A DNA stretch of 32,808 nt from contig JADJTD010000009.1 of assembly GCA_016711345.1 (NCBI GenBank), positions 1 through 32,808 of the forward strand, written 5' to 3'. Position 1 is the stretch's first letter. Each line of letters starts with the position of its first letter. Source of the stretch: Chloracidobacterium sp. GTDB taxonomy: Bacteria > Acidobacteriota > Blastocatellia > Pyrinomonadales > Pyrinomonadaceae. The translations under genes and the position numbers were made by a program. Shown here piece after piece: positions 21,856 through 29,907 of this stretch. The notes under the pieces were generated by a model. That model saw only the letters and a list, made by a program, of their open reading frames with translations, had not been told where the DNA came from and did not search any database.

Positions 21856-22101
21856 GTGGAAGAGATGACAAGATTGTCGGTTCATGTTCCGGCTGATGTT
21901 CCGGGCAAGTTGGTAGAGTTGGCGGGCGGTATCAAGAAGATGGGGAGCTACCTCACTACGTTCATTCGCAATGCTCACGCCGGGCAGGTGGAAGTGGGCG
22001 CGCCGGGTGACATTGAGTTATTGACCGCGGGCTTTAAGCACCTGTCGGCAAAGGTCAAAGAGTTAGAGGCGCGGCTCCAACAGGTAGAGGAAGGGCGCTA
22101 A
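21856..22101 (+). CDS. RHH regulator with coiled coil, cargo B, 81 aa
   Basis: GTG start (MEEMTRLSVHVPADVPGKLV). An in-frame ATG at 21865 is an alternative. The N-terminal RHH-like domain shares AGG-x2-KMG-x-YL-x-T with the regulator at 8060, and the C-terminus is coiled coil (FKHLSAKVKELEARLQQVEE). It is likely the repressor of this divergent region. Its end overlaps the end of the convergent MerR-like gene by four bases, leaving no room for a terminator between them. Confidence 0.7.
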   Translation: MEEMTRLSVHVPADVPGKLVELAGGIKKMGSYLTTFIRNAHAGQVEVGAPGDIELLTAGFKHLSAKVKELEARLQQVEEGR

Positions 22102-22610
22102 GGCAGCAGCCACAACACACCGACCACGATCAACGCCAGCACCAGCCCGACCAACACGCCCACGGCAAAGAGCGTAACGCGCCCGGTTGCGGCTTGTGCT
22201 TGGCTATCCTGCTGGGCCTGTAGCGAATCCATGCGGGCCTGTAGTGCGCCCACGGACTGCAAGACAGTAGCGTATAGCTCAACCGGTTGTGGCCCTTCTA
22301 CGGCTTTTACAGGGGGTGTAGGCTGCAATGCTGCTGTAGGTTGCACGTCAATGTAGGGCGGTTGTAGTGCAGTTACATCCTCAGTTTGTAGCGCCGACTT
22401 TATGTCGTCTGTCGTCATGCCCTGGGCGCGCAGATCCTTGACCCGTTGCAGTATGGCTATATCCTGGGCGGTGAGCTTGCGCTCTGTACCTGTCGGCGGC
22501 CTGGCCCCTTCGCTTAGGTTGTCGGCAAAGTCACGGCACCAATTTCGCAGGGAAGAAACCGAGACGCCCACCAAGGCAGCCGCGGCAGTGGGTGTGTAGT
22601 GTGGTTGCAT
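22098..22610 (-). CDS. MerR-like DNA-binding protein with C-terminal membrane anchor, 170 aa
   Basis: Residues 5-75 form a MerR-type HTH domain: TPTAAAALVGVSVSSLRNWC, the wing region GTERKLTAQDIAILQRVKDL, and RAQGMTTDDIKSAL. A Pro/Gln-rich linker (about residues 78-108) leads to a short coiled coil (residues 111-140). A strong transmembrane segment closes the protein (145-169, TLFAVGVLVGLVLALIVVGV). Classic MerR proteins are soluble, so the anchor would hold the bound DNA at the membrane. It is transcribed divergently from the HTH gene at 22803. Short TGTAG motifs around 22630-22710 are possible operators. Confidence 0.75.
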   Translation of the reverse strand: MQPHYTPTAAAALVGVSVSSLRNWCRDFADNLSEGARPPTGTERKLTAQDIAILQRVKDLRAQGMTTDDIKSALQTEDVTALQPPYIDVQPTAALQPTPPVKAVEGPQPVELYATVLQSVGALQARMDSLQAQQDSQAQAATGRVTLFAVGVLVGLVLALIVVGVLWLLP

Positions 22611-22732
22611 GGTGTGGCCCCTTCTAACAGCCCCTACAGGGTACAGGTTCCCTATACTATGTAGTGTAGTTTGATGCCTTCATTGTAATTGCAGTGCAGT
22701 TGTAGCCCCACCCAACAAGCAATATTTGCGTA

Positions 22733-22762
22733 TTGACATGGCCTACACTATCATGATACAAT
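22733..22762 (+). promoter_or_regulatory. Promoter of the excisionase-like gene
   Basis: TTGACA (22733-22738), 18 bp, TACAAT (22757-22762). The upstream 120 bp back to the MerR-like start hold TGTAG and TGCAGT motifs that may bind either regulator. Confidence 0.6.
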
Positions 22763-22802
22763 TGCAGTTATGGAAATGCAAATCAAGTGAGGACAGGATA
22801 AG

Positions 22803-23012
22803 ATGACTGAAAGAAAGTTAGTCACCGCAGAAGTAGCGCCACGTATAGGATTGACCCGCAACTACTTGACGACCTACCTACATAGGTACCCGGAGTTACG
22901 GCCAGCCGAGCGCTTACCGAATGGCGATTATCTTTGGAGCAATGCGGAGATTCAAGCGGTGATTGACCGCAGATCGAAGCGGCAGTACAGGCGCAAAGAG
23001 CGCACGCAGTAA
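22803..23012 (+). CDS. Excisionase/MerR-type small HTH protein, 69 aa
   Basis: It contains a MerR-superfamily winged-helix pattern: LVTAEVAPRIGLTRNYLTTY, a wing (RLPNGDYLWSNAEIQAVI) and a basic tail (RRSKRQYRRKERTQ). Proteins of this size serve as excisionases or plasmid transcription regulators. AGGATAAG precedes the ATG. It directly precedes the structured leader, and the leader begins at its stop codon. Excision with integrase B or control of the following operon are both possible. Confidence 0.7.
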   Translation: MTERKLVTAEVAPRIGLTRNYLTTYLHRYPELRPAERLPNGDYLWSNAEIQAVIDRRSKRQYRRKERTQ

Positions 23013-23013
23013 C

Positions 23014-23191
23014 CTTGTATGTAACCGGGTGAGTAAGTGCAGTGAACACCTACTCACCCGTAACCATAACTCGCTGAACAGACCAGCGGGCTAGGCTATA
23101 AGCAATTATACCAGCCCATCAGCGAGAAACTATTTTCGTTGGTGTGGCTGTTTTTATTTACAGCCTCACCTATCTACAAGTGAGGTGTTGA
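23014..23191 (+). ncRNA. Structured RNA-like leader, cargo B copy
   Basis: It starts with the same TTGTATGTAACCGGG as the cargo A copy. P1 is 23027-23039 with 23047-23059 and carries a T-A to A-T swap compared with A. P2 is 23069-23075 with 23120-23126. P3 is GGGCT (23088-23092) with AGCCC (23113-23117). P4 is GGTGTGGCTGT (23141-23151) with 23160-23170. CCTCAC (23164-23169) can pair alternatively with the ribosome site GTGAGG (23180-23185). The downstream gene is different from that in A, so the conservation belongs to the leader itself. Confidence 0.6.
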
Positions 23192-23314
23192 ATGTCCACA
23201 GTTTTTGTCCTCTGTACTTTATCGTTGATCGTGAGCGCCGCCCATCTATGGCAAGTCACAGCCGGCAGCCGAGCCACACACCGCGCCATGGCGCGCAAGG
23301 TGGTGCAGCTATGA
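23192..23314 (+). CDS. 40-aa hydrophobic small protein
   Basis: The ATG lies 6 bases after GTGAGG of the structured leader. It encodes MSTVFVLCTLSLIVSAAHLW followed by a basic tail (RATHRAMARKVVQL), a single-pass membrane or signal-anchor peptide. Its TGA overlaps the ATG of the next gene (ATGA). It holds the same position as the 80-aa membrane protein of cargo A. Confidence 0.6.
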   Translation: MSTVFVLCTLSLIVSAAHLWQVTAGSRATHRAMARKVVQL

Positions 23315-23511
23315 CCTTTCCAACCTGGGATAGTGAGGGGCAAAAGGCAATCAATAGCCTGCCAACGTGGGGCAAGATGTTTGCCAGTGCTGATCAGGAA
23401 ATAGCGTTCAAGCTCAAGCTGGCCAGTGTGCTGGCAAGTGGCTGGGCCTTGGGTAAGACAACGCAGGAATGCGAATCAGAAGCGCGCCGACGCCTGGCAG
23501 AGGGGGAATAG
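23311..23511 (+). CDS. Hypothetical 66-aa soluble protein
   Basis: It starts MTFPTWDSEGQKAINSLPTW by overlap with the preceding stop. It is a soluble, mostly helical protein (DQEIAFKLKLASVLASGWAL, TTQECESEARRRLAEGE). No signal peptide. The next gene begins immediately after its stop, with no spacer. No family is recognised. Confidence 0.6.
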   Translation: MTFPTWDSEGQKAINSLPTWGKMFASADQEIAFKLKLASVLASGWALGKTTQECESEARRRLAEGE

Positions 23512-23697
23512 ATGAGCAACGAATTTACGCCACTGATGCCACCGGCCAAGCCAGAGCGCGCGACGGCTGAGCAGGACTTTGCCGACTATTGTCTCTACCT
23601 GGAAGGGCGCATGAACTGGGAACAGCGCTTCGCAAAGTTCATGCCCAAGCGCGGGCCGGACAGTTTAGAAGCCTACGTAATGACCAACGGGCTATAG
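23512..23697 (+). CDS. Hypothetical 61-aa soluble protein
   Basis: The ATG directly follows the previous stop (TAGATG), and the ribosome site GAGGGGGAA lies in the end of that gene. The protein has a Pro-rich start (FTPLMPPAKPERATAEQDFA) and aromatic, acidic helices (DYCLYLEGRMNWEQRFAKFM). No signal or membrane segment. Function unknown. It is part of the tightly packed operon. Confidence 0.6.
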   Translation: MSNEFTPLMPPAKPERATAEQDFADYCLYLEGRMNWEQRFAKFMPKRGPDSLEAYVMTNGL

Positions 23698-23705
23698 GAG
23701 GATAT

Positions 23706-23927
23706 ATGTTTCAAGGCAATGAGAACAGCTACACCAACAACAGCGGCAACAGTTACACCTATGTAACCAATCATATCAGCGTAGCGGATTCATTCAACAC
23801 GACGCACAGTCACAACGGCCACGGGCGCGGCGGGATGTGCGGCATCCTGGCTATTGTGCTGGGCCTGGGGATCCCTGTCGCCTTCCTGTGGTTTATCATC
23901 TCTGTTTTGTCGGAGGTGCTTCGATGA
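23706..23927 (+). CDS. Asn/Ser/Thr-rich single-pass membrane protein, 73 aa
   Basis: GGAGGAT precedes the ATG. Residues 1-42 are polar and rich in Asn, Ser, Thr and His (NENSYTNNSGNSYTYVTNHI), followed by a glycine hinge and one transmembrane helix (residues 46-70, GILAIVLGLGIPVAFLWFII). A polar exposed segment in front of a hydrophobic helix resembles small phage or pilus membrane proteins, but no family is recognised. The end overlaps the next ATG (ATGA). Confidence 0.6.
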   Translation: MFQGNENSYTNNSGNSYTYVTNHISVADSFNTTHSHNGHGRGGMCGILAIVLGLGIPVAFLWFIISVLSEVLR

Positions 23928-24082
23928 TTACGCAACAACTATTGAAGCATGGCGGGCAGGCTGTGGAGCGCTTTGGCTTAAAGGTTGTGGCGCTTGTGGT
24001 GATGGGTTGCTGTTTGTTTCCTGTGATCGTATCGGGGCTTTGTTGCTGTGGCCTGTTGCTGGCCCTGGCAGATTGGCGGTGA
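23924..24082 (+). CDS. Cysteine-rich single-pass membrane protein, 52 aa
   Basis: Starts MITQQLLKHGGQAVERFGLK by ATGA overlap with the previous stop. One long hydrophobic stretch from residue 20 contains CC and CCC clusters (VMGCCLFPVIVSGLCCCGLL). The ATPase gene begins 4 bases after its stop, so the two are surely co-translated. Function unknown. It may be a membrane partner of the ATPase. Confidence 0.6.
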   Translation: MITQQLLKHGGQAVERFGLKVVALVVMGCCLFPVIVSGLCCCGLLLALADWR

Positions 24083-24086
24083 TGCT

Positions 24087-25622
24087 ATGGCGATTGTAGA
24101 GCGGGGCTTTAAGTGGGCGCTTATCGGCATTGTGGGCGCTATGGTAATAGTCGGCATGGCAGGCAGCGCACTGGCCGCCATCGGGGGCATGATGGGCAAT
24201 CCCGCGATCATCTTGGTTGTGCTGGTCGTCTTTGCCGGATGCGTCATTGTGCTGATTGTGCCCGGCATTGTGGGCGGCCTGTGGCTGCTGCGCTGGTGGC
24301 GAATGGCGGCGATTACCGAGCGGCGTGCATCGGAGTTCGTTGCGCCAGATGAGGCGGGCCGGCTGCCCGTTCCGGCCTCACTGCTGCGTCAACCCGAATT
24401 CGCACACCGGGCCATTGACAGCCACCAAGCCAGCTACTTGGCTAATCTCTCTACGTTCCACTACAGCCCGGAGAGCAACCAGAACATTACCGGCGCCGAT
24501 GGGCAAACGATGACGGCGGCGGCCACAACCACACCGTCAACCTTCTGGCAACTGTACCAGGCTGGCCAGCTTCCCGGCAAAGGATTCTTGATGGGCTATA
24601 GCCTGGATGAAGATGGGCAGGAAGTCACCGCCGACTGGAGAGAGTTGTATAGCAGTTTGGTTGGTGGTAAGAGTGGCGCCGGCAAAAGCACCCTGATTCG
24701 GTCCATTCTCGCACAATCAGCCTTGCAGGGTGGCCGGTTTGTGGTGGTGGATCCGCACTACGCCAGCGGGGAAGAAAGCTTAGGAGCGAGCCTGGCACCC
24801 CTGCGTAGCCTCATGCTGTGCGATGTGGCCAGCGAAGAAAAGCAGATTGTCGATGCGCTGCGCTACATCGGCCAGATCGGACAACGCCGGTTGGCTGGGC
24901 AGGACAAAGAACGCTGGCCGCTAATCTTGGTTGTAGATGAGACTACAGCATTGTTCCAGCGTTCCAACGTGGCCGGCGTTCTTTGTGATGTGTTAGGCCA
25001 AATCAGCCAGGAGACGCGCAAAGTGGGTGTCTACGCGATGTGCATCGGCCAGAACTTTGACGGCCGAGTGATGGATACCACGGTGCGTAATTCGTTCGTG
25101 AGCATGATCAGTATGCGAGCGCGGCGCGACGTGGCGCGGGTGCAGTCGGGTAATACTGAGTTTGGCCGGATGGCCGAAACGCTTACAATCGGCCAATGCG
25201 TATGGATGGCGCCGAGCGGCGAAATGCATAGGTTGGCGGTCCCAAATTGCACAGCCGGGGATCTGGAACTGGTTGCACGTAGTTTCGAGGGTAAAAACGT
25301 GTATGTTGCCGACAATGCCCAATTACCAGTGGTAGAAGCCCCTTCGTTTGCCCCTTCGTTTGCCCCTTCGACGGCTATCGAAACCGGGCAGCAAGACGGC
25401 ATCCGAAGTGGCAGCAAGACGGCATCCGAAGTGGCATCCGAAGTGGCAGACATGGCACGCGCCGAGCGGGTAATCTCCTTGTTTATTGCAGGCGAATCAA
25501 TCACAAAGATTGTCAAGGATGTCTATGGTGTGGCCGGCGGCGACAAGTATACGCGGGCCGCAAATGAGGTAAACGAGATCCTTCGTTCGCATATGTTGAG
25601 TTTGAAAGGCAGGGTAAATTGA
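24087..25622 (+). CDS. FtsK/HerA-type DNA-translocation ATPase with N-terminal membrane anchor, 511 aa
   Basis: Two transmembrane segments lie near residues 8-32 and 42-70 (IILVVLVVFAGCVIVLIVPG). The ATPase domain follows, with Walker A GGKSGAGKST (residues 193-202) and Walker B LILVVDE (279-285). The conserved region NSFVSMISMRARRDVARVQS with the closing strand (CVWMAPSGEMHRLAVPN) fits the FtsK/HerA/TraB superfamily of hexameric DNA pumps. The C-terminus has short repeats (FAPSFAPS, SEVASEVA) and an HTH-like end (ERVISLFIAGESITKIVKDV). It probably moves DNA across or along the membrane, for conjugative transfer or virion loading. It is surrounded by very small membrane proteins. The start after the upstream stop is preferred to an upstream in-frame start. 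Confidence 0.85.
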   Translation: MAIVERGFKWALIGIVGAMVIVGMAGSALAAIGGMMGNPAIILVVLVVFAGCVIVLIVPGIVGGLWLLRWWRMAAITERRASEFVAPDEAGRLPVPASLLRQPEFAHRAIDSHQASYLANLSTFHYSPESNQNITGADGQTMTAAATTTPSTFWQLYQAGQLPGKGFLMGYSLDEDGQEVTADWRELYSSLVGGKSGAGKSTLIRSILAQSALQGGRFVVVDPHYASGEESLGASLAPLRSLMLCDVASEEKQIVDALRYIGQIGQRRLAGQDKERWPLILVVDETTALFQRSNVAGVLCDVLGQISQETRKVGVYAMCIGQNFDGRVMDTTVRNSFVSMISMRARRDVARVQSGNTEFGRMAETLTIGQCVWMAPSGEMHRLAVPNCTAGDLELVARSFEGKNVYVADNAQLPVVEAPSFAPSFAPSTAIETGQQDGIRSGSKTASEVASEVADMARAERVISLFIAGESITKIVKDVYGVAGGDKYTRAANEVNEILRSHMLSLKGRVN

Positions 25623-25768
25623 TGGACGACAGACCAAATGTGCAAGTGATCTTCACGCAGGCGCCCAGCAAGGGGCCGGGCCTATTGACCGTGATTGTAG
25701 AGTTGATCGCCTTCTTTCTCATGCTGGCTATTGCCTGCCTGCTAGCTGGCCTGACGGGAAGATGGTAG
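25622..25768 (+). CDS. 48-aa single-pass membrane protein
   Basis: The ATG overlaps the ATPase stop (TGATG). It encodes MDDRPNVQVIFTQAPSKGPG followed by a transmembrane helix (LLTVIVELIAFFLMLAIACL). This is the last gene of the cargo B operon. The 117 bases that follow have a coding-like composition but no supported frame, possibly the remnant of a longer protein. Confidence 0.6.
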   Translation: MDDRPNVQVIFTQAPSKGPGLLTVIVELIAFFLMLAIACLLAGLTGRW

Positions 25769-25885
25769 CAGAGCGAGGAAGCCGGCGCGGTGCGTGAGCA
25801 GCTTGATGCTGCTATCACCAGCCGGTCGCAAGGGATGATCAACCGGTCAACCGCCAGCCTCTACAGCCAAAATTAATATACGAAG

Positions 25886-25924
25886 GATGTGGCCTGCAAT
25901 CATACAGGCCACATCTATTTTTAG
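25886..25924 (+). terminator. Terminator at the end of the cargo B operon
   Basis: An 11-bp stem GATGTGGCCTG/CAGGCCACATC is followed by TATTTTT. It is homologous in position and partly in sequence to the hairpins at 169 and 14550, with compensatory arm changes. From here the layout follows that of a backbone start. Confidence 0.85.
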
Positions 25925-25976
25925 TCACTTTTATATTATAACTTATGTTATAACACATGTTGTAACATAAAGTAAC
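25924..25976. promoter_or_regulatory. Diverged palindromic operator before the copy C RHH gene
   Basis: The outer GTCACTTT/AAAGTAAC and inner TTATAAC-type dyads have the same architecture as 210-251 with different sequence and spacing. This is consistent with a different RHH protein downstream. Confidence 0.5.
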
Positions 25977-26082
25977 ATATTTTTCAGTGAATGTTGCAAA
26001 ACCCGATCCCGAAATTTGGACTTACGTATACACGATGATAAAATAGAGTTTAAGCGAAAACCTATGCAAGGAGGAGCAGACT

Positions 26083-26286
26083 ATGAAAGCAAATTGTGGA
26101 AATCGGAGTGAAAAAACGGGGTACTTCCCTGTCCGTCTACCGCATGATCTGCGTGCAGATTTGGATCGTGCGGCTAAGTTGACCGGACAACCACGCTCGC
26201 AAATCCTGTTTGCTGCTGCGCGTGGCCATTTGGCCGAATTGCTCAAAAATACACCTGGTACAACTCAGGTTGCGCTAGAGAGTTAG
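26083..26286 (+). CDS. RHH (Arc-like) regulator of copy C, 67 aa
   Basis: AAGGAGGAG lies before the ATG. RHH signature: GYFPVRLPHDLRADLDRAAK and a second helix (RSQILFAAARGHLAELLKN). Its sequence is unlike the RHH of A and B except for the common pattern R-L-P-H-[ED]-L, yet it sits between the same type of operator and the same terminator. The regulator and operator have diverged or been exchanged together. It is intact, unlike what follows. It likely represses its own transcription. Confidence 0.8.
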   Translation: MKANCGNRSEKTGYFPVRLPHDLRADLDRAAKLTGQPRSQILFAAARGHLAELLKNTPGTTQVALES

Positions 26287-26297
26287 CGTATAAAAAC

Positions 26298-26331
26298 GAA
26301 ACGCCCTTGCTTGCAACAGCAGGGCGTTTCT
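26298..26331 (+). terminator. Terminator after RHH gene, copy C
   Basis: GAAACGCCCT pairs with AGGGCGTTTC across a short loop with an inner TTGC/GCA element. It is the same position and nearly the same 3-prime arm as in A and B. The shared sequence of copy C starts here. Confidence 0.7.
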
Positions 26332-26480
26332 AAATCGTCATTTTTCTCAGAAATATACATCGGTAATTATGACATATGTTATATAATAACACAAATTTCG
26401 ATAATTTCGCGAAACGCCAGCCGGATGGCCAGCGTTCCACGGATCTGGAGGAGGGCATCCCTCTCCCCATTTTACCACAC
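26332..26480 (+). promoter_or_regulatory. Conserved replication-gene leader, copy C
   Basis: It is nearly identical to 604-752 (TATAAT, nested AACGC hairpin, G/C hairpin), with one G missing in the GGAGGGAGGG run. Identity ends about 30 bases after the second hairpin, where the unrelated primase begins. Confidence 0.55.
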
Positions 26481-29400
26481 CTCAGGGCGATACGAAAATT
26501 TCGCATAACAACCAAGCAAAAAGATCGTTCGATCTTGATGACCTATTGGTCAGGCTTGAGCGCAAGCTACCCGGCCTGCATAGCATCCCTACCGCTACTC
26601 TGCTGGGCCTGTCCTGGTCCGTAACGACGGCGCCCGCGGTCAAGCCCTGGCAGCCGGGTGCAACCGAGCCGGGGCGCGTCGATGCCATCCGCGATCTGTA
26701 CGGCCACCTGGCCACCTTCGCCCAAAGCGCCCTATGGAATACACCCACGCCTATAAATATTTACAGTCAGTACGGCGCCTGCCTGTCGCTGCGATTGAGC
26801 GCGCTGGGTTGGGCTATCTTGACGCCGGCCTCTATCGTCAATGGTACGCCGGCCTTGACGCTGGGCAGCGGGCTGCAGCGGAATGAGCTGGCCTGCCGGC
26901 GGCACATCATAACTGGCTGACTGGTCACGGCGCCATGTTTGCGGGTGGTCATCAAGGGAAGATTGTCTTCCCCACTTAGATGACGCCGGCGCCGTGGTCG
27001 ATCACGACGCGGTCAATCTCTCCCGCGATACAGCGGGTGGTAAGCCAGTGCGCTACACGTCGCCACGCAGGGCCGTGGTTGATCGTGAATCAACTTACCT
27101 TATGGCGCTCATTTGTTACCGTCGGTTGGGCCGGTGGTGCTCACAGAAGGCGAGTTCAAAGCGATTGCAGCCAATCTTCTGGCTAAGGTGGGTTGTCTGG
27201 GCTTGCGTGGTGTAGAGGATTGGCACGATAGTTATGTAGATTTGTTACGTGGTCGCCTGTGATTCTGGCCTTTGATAATGACCGGGCGGGCGCCCTGGCT
27301 GATGTCAAAATGGGCGCCGGTTGGTAGCGCACGGTATCGACGCCATGATCTTACTGCCCGGATTACTGGGCAAGCATAAGGGAATTGATGATTTTATCAT
27401 TGCCGAGGGCGGCGCTAAGTTTGCCGAGCTGGTGACGGCGGGCAATCTGCTGGCCCTGTCTGAGTATGAACGCCCCTATCATGGGCGGCCACGAACGATC
27501 AAACCGTGGCTGTTGTTCTGCCCAATCACGCCACCATTGACGAAAAGATAGCCGACGGCACGCTGACCGGCTTCCGGCACGTCTACGGCCATACGCCAGA
27601 AATGTGCCAACAGAGTGACGCGGCCAATGCCCAATCTGCAAGGGCTATAGCCCTGGTCAACCGCTTTGGCCCGGATTGCCCGGCTGCGGCCTGGTGTCAT
27701 GACGCCGGCTATAAAGCACAGTTTAAGCAGCGGGAAAAACTGCGCTTATGTTCATGCACATCTGCACAGCAACTATCCAGAGAATGAAGATATTGTCATT
27801 GCTGATGAGTTGACCCATAAGACCTTTGTGGACAGTATGCGGGTGTTGCTGGGGGATCTGGCCAGTGCGATAGAGCAAGGGGGAATGCCGGCGGCCACTG
27901 TGGGCTTGCTGCGTGGTCTGATGCAGATGTGACGGCGCCGGGCCTGTCTGATGGGCTGGCCTGACCTTCTACGCTGTGCCAGAACGCTATTTTCCGGGCC
28001 TGCGCGACGTTGACGCCCGGGGTGATGGTTCCCATGTGCAAGGGGCGCTGTTTGACTGCCACAGCCCACGTCAATGGCGCCGGCGCAGTTGCCGACTTAC
28101 CCCAACAATTTGGACAGAAGTTGATCGGCCTATTGTCTGGAAGATGTGCGGCGCCTGAACGCTGGGCAGCCGGTAACGGGCTGCGGCGCTTTGTTTCGCT
28201 CACCAGTCGCCAAGTGGCTGGAATTGACCTATAGCCGTGGTCATTTGCCGGCCTGGTATGAAACCAACGACCTACAATCATCTTGAATGCCACAGCCGAC
28301 GCCGATCTGATGGCCGATCTATGTGGCCCATTACAGGTTGTGGCGCCACAGGTGGCGATTGCTAGTGGTAATGAGATCACAGATGTGACCTACAACAACG
28401 CCAAAAGCGCCATGCCTGGGCAAAGGTGACGGGCGCGACGCTCGCCGGGCGGCCCGGCTTGACGCCATCCGGCGCCACATTGCGTTTCCTCCATGCCGGC
28501 GGGGAAAGCGATACCACGATCATTGTCGCGGCGCATTGGCGCCCATAATTGAGGTGGCGTTCCCAGCGGCTAAGGTGGCTTATTATCATGCCCTGGAAGG
28601 GCGTAACGATCTGCAAAGCGGCTTGACCATTCGGGCCAGTGCGGTCCCCATCGATACCGGCGCTATTCAGCGAAGCGGCGGCGCTCTATCCTGGCATTGA
28701 CACCACCTTGACCCGGCGGGCCGTGGGCTATGAAGCCGAGAATGCTGGCGGGGAGCTGCTGATGGTTGAGCAGATCGACGGCGCCGATTACCGAGTCGGC
28801 GCCCTCATTGCCCAGCATAGAGACGCGGCCGCCGTGCAAGCGGTCCATCGTTCGCATTATCCGTCAATCCGGGCGGCGGGTGGTTGAGATGTTCAGCCGG
28901 CAATCCTGGGCCTGCGACCGTCCCAGCTCGTGACCGACCGACCGACCGCAGAAAGCAAACAGGCGGCAAAGCGGGCGGCCACGATGGAGACGCTTTTGGC
29001 GGTGGCGGCTGACCTGGGTGAGCGACATGGGCGGGTTTGTGGCTGATTTGTTGGCGGCCGGCGCCGATGTGTCGATCAATACGGCAAAGAAGTATTTAGG
29101 GACATCTGCGCGGCGCTAGGGTTGAACCGGATCATCCTGCCGGCGCTGCAAAGCCTCGCCAATGGCGCCGTCGTCAAGCGGGAAATTGCCCTTGTTATCG
29201 AGCCCGGCATCGTCAAAAGCATCAAGATGCACGTGGATCACGACCGTAATAATAGAGATAGAATAACGCACGTGATCCACGTGCATCTTGCAAATTCCCA
29301 CCATCTACTTGGGTAATCGACATTGATTCCATGCTGGCCAGCTTGACGCCGGCACCTGCTGAACGGCCAGACAATGACCCACCTAAGCGCTGGGGCGCTG

Positions 29401-29587
29401 ACCGACGCCGGGACTTTGAAAAGTTGAGTTATTCCGGGCCAAAGGTGGCAGCCCGGAGAAGCAGCAGGCGGCCAGAGGGATAATCTTCACCTGAACGCCG
29501 CAAGTGACGATCAATCCATGTATGCGCTGGGCAGCCTACGAAATGGGTATAGAGCGATTAATCGAATGGGCGGTGGTCAATGGGTAA
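26376..29587 (+). pseudogene. Toprim/DUF3854-like primase replication protein, copy C, many frameshifts
   Basis: The fragments read in order as one long protein. The N-terminus is RLERKLPGLHSIPTATLLGL. Next come GHGAMFAGGHQGKIVFP and VDHDAVNLSRDTAGGKPVRY. A Toprim core follows, VVLTEGEFKAIAANLLAKVG then VILAFDNDRAG with the acidic pair, and then KGIDDFIIAEGGAKF. Later pieces include ADELTHKTFVDSMRVLLGDL, a stretch with YNNAKSAMPW, and an HTH-like end. This order fits DUF3854-type plasmid primases. At least ten one- or two-base shifts interrupt it. It is either a decayed gene or raw-read quality sequence. If ATG 26376 is the start, its first 30 or so residues are shared with the Prim-Pol proteins of A and B. 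Confidence 0.65.
29223..29290. repeat. 20-bp perfect inverted repeat with 28-nt spacer
   Basis: Arms 29223-29242 and 29271-29290 are exact complements (CAAGATGCACGTGGATCACG on the left). It lies within or near the end of the broken primase gene. Its arm and spacer sizes are close to those of the 26-bp repeat of the backbones, with unrelated sequence. Confidence 0.85.
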
Positions 29588-29693
29588 GGACACTTTCCAG
29601 GCAACCTTTACGAGCCACCTAAGCGCCAGATCACCTCAACAACGAGCCTAGCGAGTGTCCACCACTGTGGTAAGCAATGCCCACTGCGGCGCC

Positions 29694-29872
29694 GTCGGGC
29701 CATGCTGCGCAGAGCCTCGTGCCGGCGCTACGTGCCCCACAACCCGTCGAGCGGGCAGTGGCGGTTGATGGTCGGTTGCGGCCAGCCGCACCTCGCCAAC
29801 AAAAGCCCATAAGAGGAGCGTGAAAGGCCCATTTTCTTCGTCGTTTTTCGTCAAATCACACCGAAATTCGAT
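29694..29872 (+). pseudogene. Small basic protein remnant, copy C
   Basis: The segment MLRRASCRRYVPHNP corresponds to the MLRKSLRRRYVPHNP of copy B. Indels shift the rest, though KGPFSSSFFVKSHRN is still encoded. The upstream part is replaced or scrambled. The same promoter (TCGTCA...TACAAT) follows, with a one-base insertion. Confidence 0.45.
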
Positions 29873-29907
29873 ACAATTACTATTCGTAGTAGTGTTGCGT
29901 AGGTGGT

